Source: Sphingobium herbicidovorans (GTDB taxonomy: Bacteria; Pseudomonadota; Alphaproteobacteria; Sphingomonadales; Sphingomonadaceae). Taken from it: a stretch of 64,000 nucleotides of DNA. The stretch covers positions 124,001 to 188,000 of the forward strand of contig NZ_CP020540.1 of the NCBI RefSeq assembly GCF_002080435.1. Direction: 5' to 3'. A program made the position numbers and the translations under genes. Positions within the stretch are counted from its first letter, which is position 1; each line of letters begins with the position of its first letter. Below the pieces are notes generated by a model. It was not told the DNA's origin, made no database searches, and saw nothing but the letters and a program-made list of their open reading frames with translations. This document shows positions 26,667-35,475 of this stretch, piece after piece.

Positions 26667-29600
26667 TCAACCCCCGATCTTGGCAATCAAGCGGTCGTAC
26701 TCGGCCTCCATCGCCACGACGCTACGCTCCTTGACCGGACCGTAGCCCCGTACGAGAAGCGGCAGTTTGGCGATCGCGACAGCAGTCGCGTAATCCGCAA
26801 TGCCCAATCGGTCGAGCAACGCCTCGGTCCGATGGATGTAGTCACGGATTAGTTGCCGCTCCAGCCGACGATCAGCGAACATCCCGAACGGGTCGAACGG
26901 GGTTCCACGTAGGAATTTGAACTTGGCCAGCACAGGCAGGACCTTGCCCAGCCAAGGGCCGAACTTCATCTTGATCGGCTCCCCGTCCGACGCCCTGCGG
27001 CGGGCCAGCAACGGTGGGGCAAGATTGTAGGAGATCTTGAGATCGCCGGAGAACTGGCTGCGCACCTCGGCCATGCGCTGCGGATCGGTCAACAGCCGGG
27101 CCACCTCATATTCATCCTTGTAGCGCATCAGGCGGAACAGTCCATGCGCTACCGCATGGGTAAACCGCTCTTGCGGGTCGGCGTCACGCACCTTTGCCAC
27201 GAACGCCGAGTATCGATCGGCATACGCTTCGTTCTGAAACGAGGCCAGCAAGGCGCGGCACCGTGCCAGCAGCGCGTCGAGCGGCAACTTTTCGAGCGGC
27301 ACGACCGGTGCTTCGCTATGCTTGTCGAGCAGCCGCTCCAGTAGAGCCGGATCTTGGGCGAGGAGGCGACCCGCGCGAAACGCGAACAGGTTTTTCAAGC
27401 CTGCCTTCGTGCCGGCACCCAGCGCCTCTTCGATCGCGCTGGTCGATACCGGCACGGCTCCTCGCTGCGTTGCATAGCCGAGCACGAGGATGTTGTGATG
27501 CGCACCCGTTCCGACCAGCGTCCGCAGCATCGGGCCCGGCTTGACGAACTCGAGACGCTCGCGCGGCAGAACACGGGTCAGATGTTCGGCATAAGGCGAC
27601 AGTGCCAGGCTCTGATCGGGGTTGGTCTGGAAACTGGCCGTGGGAACCAGCTCCTCGCTGATGAAGGCGCGGGTCCGGCTGGTGGAAACCAGCGGTGTCA
27701 CCTGCTGGCTGGCCGTGGCGATGATGTCGCAACCGATAAGCAGGTCCAGCTGTCCGCTGGGAATACGGGCCTGATAATCGGCATCGTCATGGGCGTCGAA
27801 CAATCGGACGTGGCTGTAGACCGGCCCGTTTTTCTGCGCGAGTCCCGTCACGTCGAACGCGCTGATGCGCTTTTCCTCCGCGCGCGCGGCCAGCGCCACG
27901 CTGCGCCCGAGCGTGATGACGCCCGATCCACCGATGCCGGCGAAGACAATATTGAAGGCGCCGCTGACCAGCGGACGTTTCGGCTCGACGATCGAGGCGC
28001 CCATTTGATCGACCAGATCCGCACTGATGCTCGTGCCGCGCGGCTTGCCACCGGTGATCGAGAGGAATGACGGGCAGAAGCCTTCGATGCAGCTGTAATC
28101 TTTGTTGCAGCTTTCCTGATCGAGCGCGCGCTTCCGCCCCTGCTCCGTCTCCAGCGGCAGAATGCTGACGCAATTCGACTTGCGGCTGCAATCGCCGCAG
28201 CCTTCGCAGACGTCCGGATTGATGTAAGTCCGCATGTCGGGATCGGGCGCCAGGCCACGTTTGCGCAGACGCCGCTTCTCCGTTGCGCAGCCTTGTTCGA
28301 AGATCAGCGCCGTGACGCCCTCAACTTGGCGCAACTCGCGCTGCACTGCATCCAGGTCGGTTCGTGGGCGCACGGTCACGGCGGCTGGAGCGTCGGCGGG
28401 GCGAACGCCATCCGTATTGACCAGGACGACCTGCCGCACGCCCTCGGCGATCAGCTGGCCTGCGATCTGCCCGGCGCTGAATTCACCTTCCACAGCCTGG
28501 CCGCCGGTCATCGCGGTCGCGCCGTTGTGCAGGATCTTGTACGTGATGCGCGCGTTCGCGGCGACTGCCGCGCGGATCGCCAGCGCGCCGCTGTGCGTAT
28601 AGGTGCCTTCGCCCATATTCTGAAAGATATGCGGCGTCGCAACATAGTCAGCCAGGCCGATCCAGTTCGTGCCCTCGCCGCCCATCTGGGTTGAGGTGGG
28701 CGTGCGCAATTCAGGCACGAACAGCGCCATTCCGTGGCAGCCGATGCCGCCGAACGCCATGCTGCCGTCGGGCAGCTTGGTCGAACGATTATGCGGGCAT
28801 CCCGAACAGAAGGCCGGCATGCGCGGTGGGGCGCCAACCGGGGCACCGATCGCGTTGCCGTCCAGTTCCAGCCAGCACTTTTCGCTGGCTTCGTCAGCCA
28901 GACCGCATGCGATCAGGCGTGAACCCACCGCCCGGGCGATCTGAAGCGGATCGAGCTCGCCATGGTCGGACAATAGCGGCGCGCCGCTGGGATCGAGCTT
29001 GCCGGACAGCACCGGCCGCGCGTCATCAGGCATGCGCAGGATGAATCCGCCGATCTGCTCTTCGATCTGCGACCGCTTCTCCTCAACCACCATGACTTCG
29101 TCATGCCCGGCGGCGAAGTCGGTGATCGGCGTTTCGCTGATCGGCCAGGCCAGGAGCGGGCGCAGCACACGAATGCCGAGCCGGGCCGCCGCAGGCTCGT
29201 CGATGCCGAGCAGGCGCAGGGCCTCGATCGTGTCGACATAGGACTTGCCGGGCGCGATGATGCCAAGCGTACGGCGATCGGAATCTCGCTCAACTCGATA
29301 GAGACCGTTTACTTCCGCGAACCGCTTCGCCGCCGGCAATCGATACGCATAGAGCGTCCGCTCCTGCGCCACCGGAACATGGCCTTGCCCAATGTGATAG
29401 CCACCCGGCGGGACATCGACCTGGGGGGATACTGTCGCTGCGATCTCGTTCTCGACATTGATCAGGGCATTGGCTTCGATCGTCTCGGTCACGCATTTGA
29501 TCGCGACCCAGACACCCGAGAAACGCGACATGGCGACTGCCACTGGAACGATATCGCGATATTCTTGCAGATTGGCAGGATACAACACTGGGATGCAGGC

Positions 29601-30104
29601 GGCGGCCAGCACCTGATCTGACTGGTGCGCGACGGTCGATGATTTCGCGCCGTGATCGTCGCCTACGAACAGGACGACCCCGCCCTTGGGATGCACACCC
29701 GCCATGTTGCCATGTTTTAGCGCGTCGCCCGAGCGGTCGACGCCAGGTCCTTTACCATACCAGAACGCCGTCACGCCTTCATAGCGCGGGCCATCCATCA
29801 GGTCGGTCTGCTGCGTCCCCCAACAGGCGGTCGCCGCGAGATCTTCGTTCAGACCAGGCTTGAACGTGATCGCCAGCGAAGCGAGGCGCCTGGCGTCCTT
29901 GAACAGCATCGAGTCGAACGTGCCTAGTGGCGATCCGCGATATCCCGTGACGAACGCGGCATAGCCCTCGCCATCCAGCTTTCTGGCGGCGACCATCCCC
30001 TCCAACAGGGCATCAATTCCGGACAGGAACTTCACGTTGCCCTTGGGAGCAAACTTCTTCTCACCTCCGGTGCCGGACGGAGTCTTGATCGATACGCCAA
30101 CCAT
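26667..30104 (-). CDS. Indolepyruvate ferredoxin oxidoreductase family protein (alpha-beta fusion)
   Basis: This very large protein (1145 residues) has an N-terminal thiamine-binding alpha region (VTGYRGSPLGTFDSML, FWYGKGPGVDRSGDAL) and a central TPP domain (IGCHGMALFVPE, MGGEGTNWIGLADY). The Fe-S region has CEGCGDCSRKSNC and later cysteines in CNKDYSCIEGFCPS. The C-terminal gamma domain has FAGIGGSGVITLGRSVALAA. It would convert a 2-oxoacid to acyl-CoA and CO2. Members of this single-chain group are widespread in proteobacteria with unclear substrates. ATG 30104 is preferred to TTG 30116 on codon and spacing grounds. Its place between the Rieske gene and the other catabolic genes suggests a role in the pathway, possibly after the FAD-linked hydroxyacid oxidase. 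Confidence 0.87.
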   Translation of the reverse strand: MVGVSIKTPSGTGGEKKFAPKGNVKFLSGIDALLEGMVAARKLDGEGYAAFVTGYRGSPLGTFDSMLFKDARRLASLAITFKPGLNEDLAATACWGTQQTDLMDGPRYEGVTAFWYGKGPGVDRSGDALKHGNMAGVHPKGGVVLFVGDDHGAKSSTVAHQSDQVLAAACIPVLYPANLQEYRDIVPVAVAMSRFSGVWVAIKCVTETIEANALINVENEIAATVSPQVDVPPGGYHIGQGHVPVAQERTLYAYRLPAAKRFAEVNGLYRVERDSDRRTLGIIAPGKSYVDTIEALRLLGIDEPAAARLGIRVLRPLLAWPISETPITDFAAGHDEVMVVEEKRSQIEEQIGGFILRMPDDARPVLSGKLDPSGAPLLSDHGELDPLQIARAVGSRLIACGLADEASEKCWLELDGNAIGAPVGAPPRMPAFCSGCPHNRSTKLPDGSMAFGGIGCHGMALFVPELRTPTSTQMGGEGTNWIGLADYVATPHIFQNMGEGTYTHSGALAIRAAVAANARITYKILHNGATAMTGGQAVEGEFSAGQIAGQLIAEGVRQVVLVNTDGVRPADAPAAVTVRPRTDLDAVQRELRQVEGVTALIFEQGCATEKRRLRKRGLAPDPDMRTYINPDVCEGCGDCSRKSNCVSILPLETEQGRKRALDQESCNKDYSCIEGFCPSFLSITGGKPRGTSISADLVDQMGASIVEPKRPLVSGAFNIVFAGIGGSGVITLGRSVALAARAEEKRISAFDVTGLAQKNGPVYSHVRLFDAHDDADYQARIPSGQLDLLIGCDIIATASQQVTPLVSTSRTRAFISEELVPTASFQTNPDQSLALSPYAEHLTRVLPRERLEFVKPGPMLRTLVGTGAHHNILVLGYATQRGAVPVSTSAIEEALGAGTKAGLKNLFAFRAGRLLAQDPALLERLLDKHSEAPVVPLEKLPLDALLARCRALLASFQNEAYADRYSAFVAKVRDADPQERFTHAVAHGLFRLMRYKDEYEVARLLTDPQRMAEVRSQFSGDLKISYNLAPPLLARRRASDGEPIKMKFGPWLGKVLPVLAKFKFLRGTPFDPFGMFADRRLERQLIRDYIHRTEALLDRLGIADYATAVAIAKLPLLVRGYGPVKERSVVAMEAEYDRLIAKIGG

Positions 30105-30340
30105 ATGCGCTTCCAAGCTTTCTTTGCGAAAAGCACCATTGCGAAAATCTGTGGGTCTGCAAATTCTCGTATGCAGCGTGCACTATCCCGACAATCACGC
30201 GGTCTTAGGGACAAGTGCGGGTTCAGTCCGGATGAGTGATCGTCAGCTTGCCACCAACACATTGACCGCCTATGCTGCTGGCGACAGTCTCCAGCGATAT
30301 GAATAATTCCCGTTATCTCAATGCGTAGCACGCGTACAGT

Positions 30341-30436
30341 TTAAGCCCTTGCTTCAGCATCTGCCCCAGCCAATTGACACTGCATGTGAAGATCGAGCAC
30401 TTGCCGCTGCACCATCGCGGTGCTGCCTTCGATCCG
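30341..30436 (-). pseudogene. Possible C-terminal remnant of an acyl-CoA dehydrogenase
   Basis: In the 360-base gap between the oxidoreductase gene and the nitronate-monooxygenase gene, the reverse strand reads RIEGSTAMVQRQVLDLHMQC and continues QLAGADAEARA to a TAA at 30341. The first part resembles the EGT-x-Q-R terminal helix of acyl-CoA dehydrogenases. A TGA stop lies just upstream in the same frame, so nothing full length remains. Alternatively it is chance similarity. The rest of the gap (30105-30340) shows no gene. Confidence 0.3.
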
Positions 30437-30465
30437 TCAAACGACTATCTTCTTGCGTGATGTCG

Positions 30466-31446
30466 TCAGCCGATCGCAGACGCAAGTCGTCCGCGGATGA
30501 TCTCATCTGCTTCCGTCATGATGCGGTCGATCAATTCCTGACAGGTCGGAATGTCGTGGATGAGACCCTGAACCATACCTGCCCAGAACACGCCCTTGCT
30601 AAGATCGCCCGTCTGCAGCAGTTCGCGCCCTGCCGCGCCCGCAACCAGTTCGCGCACGTCCTCGAACACCGCATCCGGCTTCGCCAAGCGCCGTTGAACC
30701 TCCTCCGAGACGGCGCTCCGCCCGACGCGGGCAGTATTGTGGAACTGGCGGAAGATCAGGAAGCTGCCGCGCTCGTCGTTGTCGAGATAGGCTTGCTTCA
30801 CATTGTCATGGATCGGTGCTTCGCGCGTGGCGCAAAAGCGCGTGCCCATATTGATGCCCTCCGCGCCGAGGGCCAGCGCCGCCACCAGCCCGCGCCCATC
30901 GCCGAAGCCGCCCGAGGCCAATAGCGGGATCTTCACCTTGTCGGCAGCGGCGGGGATCAGGATCAGTGCCGGGATGTCGTCTTCACCCGGGTGCCCCGCG
31001 CATTCGAAGCCGTCAATGGAGATGATGTCGCAACCGGCTCGCTCGGCGGACAGCGCGTGGCGCACCGCGGTGCATTTATGCAGAATCGTGATGCCATGGG
31101 GCTTCAGCATCTCCCAGATTTCACGCACCTGAGCCGTCCCCGCGGTTTCAACGACCTTGACACCGCCTTCGATGATCGCGCGGGCATAGGCCGGGTAATC
31201 CGGCGGATTGATCGCCGGCATCACCGTCAGGTTCACGCCGAACGGCTGATCGGTCATGGATCGGCAGCGCTCGATCTCGTCACGCAATGCATTGGGCGAG
31301 GGTTGCGTCAATGCCGTGATCAGCCCAAGGCCGCCAGCGTTCGAGACCGCACTCGCGAGTTCGGCATAGCCGACATTCATCATCCCACCCTGGACGATCG
31401 GACGTCGGATGGCCAGCATGTCGGTAATGCGAGTCTTGAACGTCAC
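30466..31446 (-). CDS. Nitronate monooxygenase / 2-nitropropane dioxygenase family flavoprotein
   Basis: This 326-residue TIM-barrel FMN protein begins at GTG 31446 behind GGGGGAG. Motifs include RRPIVQGGMMNVGYAELASA, GGLGLITALTQPSP, GCDIISIDGFECAGHPGEDD and PLLASGGFGDGRGLVAALAL, which contact FMN. The family includes nitronate-oxidising enzymes, enoyl reductases and IpdC of mycobacterial steroid-ring catabolism, which acts on a hydroxylated hydrindane CoA ester. Its context among acyl-CoA dehydrogenases favours a CoA-ester substrate over nitronate detoxification. That is inference. It is 45 bases downstream of the small acyl-CoA dehydrogenase gene. Confidence 0.85.
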   Translation of the reverse strand: MTFKTRITDMLAIRRPIVQGGMMNVGYAELASAVSNAGGLGLITALTQPSPNALRDEIERCRSMTDQPFGVNLTVMPAINPPDYPAYARAIIEGGVKVVETAGTAQVREIWEMLKPHGITILHKCTAVRHALSAERAGCDIISIDGFECAGHPGEDDIPALILIPAAADKVKIPLLASGGFGDGRGLVAALALGAEGINMGTRFCATREAPIHDNVKQAYLDNDERGSFLIFRQFHNTARVGRSAVSEEVQRRLAKPDAVFEDVRELVAGAAGRELLQTGDLSKGVFWAGMVQGLIHDIPTCQELIDRIMTEADEIIRGRLASAIG

Positions 31447-31491
31447 GTTGTTATCTCCCCCACCCTGCCTCGGCTGTGTTCCCTGCCTTTA

Positions 31492-32481
31492 TCACGCGCC
31501 CTCCGCGACCTGGTTGATCCAGGCGAGGTTCTGGCGCAGGAAGTCAGCGGTGGTCGGCGTTGCGGCTGCAACGCGCAGACGCCCGAGCTTCCTTGCCCAA
31601 TAGCTTTCCGAGCCGAAGGCCAGCTGCCACTGCTTCAGGCGCCGGGTATAAAGCTGGAGATCGAACTCCGCCGTCACGCCGATCGCGCCATGAACTGCAT
31701 GCGCGATGTTGCAGACGATCGTCACCGCCTCGCTCGTACGGCATTTGGCTGCGGCGACCCGCGCCCGGTCGAACCGAGCGCCGGCAAAGGCGCCACGTGC
31801 CGCGACTTGGGAGGAGATCACCTGCTCCGCCAAAACCGCGAGTTGCTGCTGGATCGCCTGGAACTTCCCGAGCGGACGGCCGAACTGCTGGCGCTCGCCG
31901 GCAAAACTGATCGTCATGTCGAGAACGCGCGCCATGGCGCCGGCCATCTGCGCGCTGGCAACGGCGGCTGCGGCCAATTGCACCGTGTCCGCGCCGGTAC
32001 CGTCGCCGCTCACCCCGGACCCCAATTTCAGGGCGGCTACCGCGCCTGTGCCGAACAGGTCGGACTCGGTTTCTGCCATGGCAGCAAAGGCGAGCGCGCC
32101 GTTTTGCTCCACCAGCGCGTGCGTGGCGAAGCGCGCGCCGGGCACCACATGGCCGGCCCCGGCAAGCACGACGATCGCATAGTCCGGCATAGTCAGGCCG
32201 TGCGATGCCGCTAGGCCGCGCGCCACCATCGTTTCGGCAAAAGGTAGCGGCAGGGCATATTCGCCCGCCGCAGAAATCAGCGGAAAGAGTTGCGCCAGGG
32301 AGAGGCCTGCCCCGCCGGCGTCCTCCGGCACCGTCGCATCGAGATAGCCGGTTTCCTTGAGCTCCTGCCACAACGCCGCACCGGGATCACCCGCCTCGAT
32401 GGACCGCACGTTTTCGCTCGTGACCACGTCCGCCAATTGCCGCCGGAAGCTATCGACCAGGAATTCATTGTCGTCGTTCAT
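31492..32481 (-). CDS. Acyl-CoA dehydrogenase, small beta-type subunit
   Basis: The 329-residue protein is shorter than a normal acyl-CoA dehydrogenase and diverged in its middle domain. It retains ATVPEDAGGAGLSLAQLFPL, ERQQFGRPLGKFQAIQQQLA and VHGAIGVTAEFDLQLYTRR. It overlaps the 388-residue dehydrogenase upstream (ATGA at 32478-32481). This overlapping pair is like the alpha2beta2 acyl-CoA dehydrogenases known from mycobacterial sterol side-chain oxidation (ChsE1-ChsE2 and similar), where one member contributes the base and both contribute to the FAD site. It is probably not active alone. Confidence 0.85.
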   Translation of the reverse strand: MNDDNEFLVDSFRRQLADVVTSENVRSIEAGDPGAALWQELKETGYLDATVPEDAGGAGLSLAQLFPLISAAGEYALPLPFAETMVARGLAASHGLTMPDYAIVVLAGAGHVVPGARFATHALVEQNGALAFAAMAETESDLFGTGAVAALKLGSGVSGDGTGADTVQLAAAAVASAQMAGAMARVLDMTISFAGERQQFGRPLGKFQAIQQQLAVLAEQVISSQVAARGAFAGARFDRARVAAAKCRTSEAVTIVCNIAHAVHGAIGVTAEFDLQLYTRRLKQWQLAFGSESYWARKLGRLRVAAATPTTADFLRQNLAWINQVAEGA

Positions 32482-33644
32482 CGCAGACCGAGCCCCCTGG
32501 CAATCATGCCGCGCAGGATCTCGCGCGTGCCGCCGCGCAGTGAAAAGACATGGTTGAGCTGCATCAGAAAAGCGAGCGTCCGCAGCAGATCGGGGTCCGC
32601 CACCTTGTCAGGACGCGCCGCGATTGCGTCGGCAATCTCGGCCGGTATCTGCTGCTCGACCTCGGTGCCCAGGTCCTTGAACAGCGCCGCCTCATTCAGC
32701 GGCGATTGCCCCTGAGCAAGCAATCCGGTGATCGCCACCGACATTTCCCGCAGCGGCGCCAGTCTGGCTACAAACTTTCCCAGCCGCGCCGCATCGGCCG
32801 GGTCTGGATCGTCACCGAGCATGTTGGCCCAAAGATCGAGCAAAACGAGGCTTGAATAGATCCGCTCGGGTCCGCTGCGTTCGAACGCCAGCTCGGCATT
32901 CACCTGTTGCCATCCATTGCCTTCGATGCCCACCAGCGCATCCTCGCCAAGCATCACGTCATCGAAAAACACCTCGCTGAAGTCCGAGTCTCCGGTGCCC
33001 ATCGTGATTGGATTGATCGTCACGCCCGGCAGCGACAGGTCAATCAGAAACTGCGACAGCCCTTTCTGCCGATCTTCCGACGTACCCGACGTGCGTACTA
33101 GCGCGATCATGTAGTGAGACTGGTGCGCATAGGTCGTCCAAATCTTCTGTCCGTTGATCTTCCAACCGCCCTCCACCCGGTCCGCCCGCGTGCGCACGCT
33201 AGCGAGGTCGGAGCCTGAATTGGGTTCGCTCATTCCGATGCAGAAGAACAGCTCCCCGCGGCAGATTTGAGGCAGGAAAAACGCGCGCTGCGCATCGGTG
33301 CCGTAGTGGAGGATCAGCGGCGCGCTCTGTCGGTCGCCGATCCAATGCGCGGCAACCGGCGCGCCGGCTGCCAGCAGTTCCTCCACGACGACGAAGCGGC
33401 TGAAGGCATCCAGCCCCGCGCCGCCATATTCCTTCGGCAGGGTCAAGCCGATCCAGCCGCGATCGGCGAACGCCTTGCTGAACGCTGCGTCAAAACCGGT
33501 CCAGGTCTTCGCCCGCGTTTGGGGTGGGACGCCTTCGAGCTGGTGAGTGATGAAAGCCTTCACCTCAGCCCGCAGTCCTTCCGCATGGGCGGGGATCACC
33601 GTTGGTGGAAAATTGTGGATCGTAAGCGTCAAGGTGGTTGCCAT
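32478..33644 (-). CDS. Acyl-CoA dehydrogenase, alpha-type subunit
   Basis: This 388-residue partner of the downstream small subunit has TLPKEYGGAGLDAFSRFVVV, GMSEPNSGSDLASVRTRAD, KIWTTYAHQSHYMIALVRTS and a C-terminal SLRGGTREILRGMIARGL. The C-terminal catalytic Glu of medium-chain enzymes is absent. A helix-G Glu in AELAFERSGPE is the candidate base. ATG 33644 follows GGAGG with almost no spacing, which is unusual for efficient initiation. No better in-frame start was found upstream. The two genes are translationally coupled by their 4-base overlap and likely make a heteromeric enzyme for bulky acyl-CoA esters. Confidence 0.86.
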   Translation of the reverse strand: MATTLTLTIHNFPPTVIPAHAEGLRAEVKAFITHQLEGVPPQTRAKTWTGFDAAFSKAFADRGWIGLTLPKEYGGAGLDAFSRFVVVEELLAAGAPVAAHWIGDRQSAPLILHYGTDAQRAFFLPQICRGELFFCIGMSEPNSGSDLASVRTRADRVEGGWKINGQKIWTTYAHQSHYMIALVRTSGTSEDRQKGLSQFLIDLSLPGVTINPITMGTGDSDFSEVFFDDVMLGEDALVGIEGNGWQQVNAELAFERSGPERIYSSLVLLDLWANMLGDDPDPADAARLGKFVARLAPLREMSVAITGLLAQGQSPLNEAALFKDLGTEVEQQIPAEIADAIAARPDKVADPDLLRTLAFLMQLNHVFSLRGGTREILRGMIARGLGLR

Positions 33645-33897
33645 CCTCCGGCGGACATCGCCTGTGATTTCCTCCTCTACAGGGCGCGGGTCGCAGAGGT
33701 TCCCAAGGGTGCAAGCCGTATGTCGTCGGAGTGAAAGCCGCCCGATTGCCGACGCGGGTCCGCATGGGGGAAATCTCGACCCTGCCTACTTGGCGGGTCG
33801 AATTCGCCGCTGCGCATCACGACGACACAGCGCGCGGGCGCGCAAAGCCGGAGACAGCGAGACGGAGGTCCGACCCCCGCTGCCCGACGCAGGTCGT

Positions 33898-34703
33898 TCA
33901 GTTCCCGGCGAACACCGGCTGTCGCTTTTCCAGAAAGGCGTTGACCGCCTCGTCATGGTCCGCCGTCGTATGACAGAGTGACTGCGCCGCCGCGGAAGCC
34001 TCCAGGATCACCGACAGGCTGGAGAGCCGGCTTTCTCGAATGAGCTGCTTCGTCATGCGCACGGCATGTGACGGACTGGCGGCGATGCGCTGTGCGAGTG
34101 CACGCGACTCCTCGATCAGCTTGTCGGCGGGGACGACCTTCGAAACCAGCCCGCAAGCCAGGGCCTGCGTCGCGTCGAGCAAGTCGCCGGTCAACGCCAT
34201 TTCACTCGCCTTTGACCAGCCGACGACTCGCGGCAGCAGCCACGCGCCGCCATCGCCCGGCACGAGGACGAGGACGAGCTTCACGAAACTTTCGGCGAAT
34301 TTAGCCTGCTCCGACGCGATCCGCACGTCGCACATGCACGCCAGGTCGCAGCCCGCACCGACCGCGGCGCCATTGACGGCCGCGATGACCGGCACCTCGA
34401 TGATCTCGAACAGCAATGGAAGCCGCTGAATTCCCTGCCGGTAGTTCTGTCGCGTGCGCGCGGGCTGGGCCTCGCCCAATCCATGGCCGGGGCGCATCGA
34501 ATTGATGTCCCCGCCCGTGGAAAAGGCGGTGCCGGCACCGGTCAGGATCACAACGCGGCAGTCCAGGTCGCGATCAGTTTGCTCGATCAGGTCGCACAGG
34601 GCGTCGACCGCCGGACACCCCGATATGGGATTACGCGCCTCCGACATGTTGAGGTCAGCGTGAGGATGCCCTTGGACAGTTCGGAAACGCCAAGTTCGCT
34701 CAC
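33898..34703 (-). pseudogene. Enoyl-CoA hydratase/isomerase family gene with a frameshift
   Basis: The conserved reading begins at GTG 34703, which overlaps the SDR stop (GTGA), and reads VSELGVSELSKGILTLT. Near 34654 one base is missing from the expected ACCCTCAAC, and the reading then continues in another frame as LNMSEARNPISG, FSTGGDINSM and VNGAAVGAGCDLACMCD, ending with KLVLVLVPGDGGAWLLPR and FLEKRQPVFAG at 33898. The body is like PaaG/ECI isomerases (Asp in PGDGG) rather than a two-Glu hydratase. An internal ATG at 34647 would drop the first strands. Either the gene is recently broken or the base is a sequencing error; all other residues look intact. Confidence 0.75.
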
Positions 34704-35461
34704 CGCGGCGCCATCCGAATCGCACCGTCGAGGCGGATCGTCTCACCGTTCATCATCGGGTTTTCGATGATATGGGCCGCCAGCATGCCGAATTCGGTTG
34801 GGTGACCCAGGCGCGACGGGTGCGGCACCGACTTGGCGAGGCCGGCGCGAACATCTTCGCGCACCTTTGCAAGGATCGGCGTATCGAAAATTCCCGGCGC
34901 GATTGTGCACACGCGAATGGCCCGCCCGGCAAGGTCACGCGCGGCGACCAGCGTCATGCCCACGATGCCTGCCTTTGCAGAAGCATAGGGGATCTGGCCG
35001 ATCTGACCTTCGAACGCCGCGACCGAAGCGGTCAGGATCACCACCCCGCGCTCCTCATCGACCAGTTCGTTGCTCGCCATCCGGGCGGCGGCCAGGCGGA
35101 GCACGTTGAAACTGCCGATCAGGTTGAGCCGGATCACCGATTCATAGGTTTCGAGCGAACCCGGATTGCCTTCCTTGTCGATGACTCGAAGCGCTGCACC
35201 ACGACCGGCGCAATGCACGACCGCGCGAAGCGACCCGAGTTCCTGCGCTGCGTCGAAGACGGCATTCATCTGATCCGTGTCCGTCACATCGGCTTTGACG
35301 AAGCGCGCATCAGCGCCGATCTGCTCGGCGACTTCCTGTCCATTCGGGGCAAGGTCGGCGATCACGACCTTGGCGCCCGCGGCCACCAGGCGCTCCACGG
35401 TCGCGCGACCCAGACCCGATGCGCCACCGGTAACCACTGCTACGTTTTTCTTGATATCCAT
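34700..35461 (-). CDS. SDR family dehydrogenase (3-hydroxyacyl-CoA dehydrogenase type II-like)
   Basis: This 253-residue classical SDR starts at ATG 35461, preceded by GGAAGAAG. It contains VVTGGASGLGRATVERL, the acidic NAD-selecting region VVIADLAPNGQEV, and the catalytic set S-Y-K with PYASAKAGIVGM. The pattern VEDERGVVILTASVAAFEGQ-like and RVCTIAPGIFDTPIL resembles the 17beta-HSD10/type II 3-hydroxyacyl-CoA dehydrogenases, which oxidise 3-hydroxyacyl-CoA or hydroxysteroid substrates with NAD. Its stop overlaps the frameshifted hydratase and it starts 14 bases after the thiolase gene. Hydratase, dehydrogenase and thiolase thus form a contiguous beta-oxidation set. Confidence 0.88.
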   Translation of the reverse strand: MDIKKNVAVVTGGASGLGRATVERLVAAGAKVVIADLAPNGQEVAEQIGADARFVKADVTDTDQMNAVFDAAQELGSLRAVVHCAGRGAALRVIDKEGNPGSLETYESVIRLNLIGSFNVLRLAAARMASNELVDEERGVVILTASVAAFEGQIGQIPYASAKAGIVGMTLVAARDLAGRAIRVCTIAPGIFDTPILAKVREDVRAGLAKSVPHPSRLGHPTEFGMLAAHIIENPMMNGETIRLDGAIRMAPR

Positions 35462-35475
35462 CTTCTTCCACCCGT

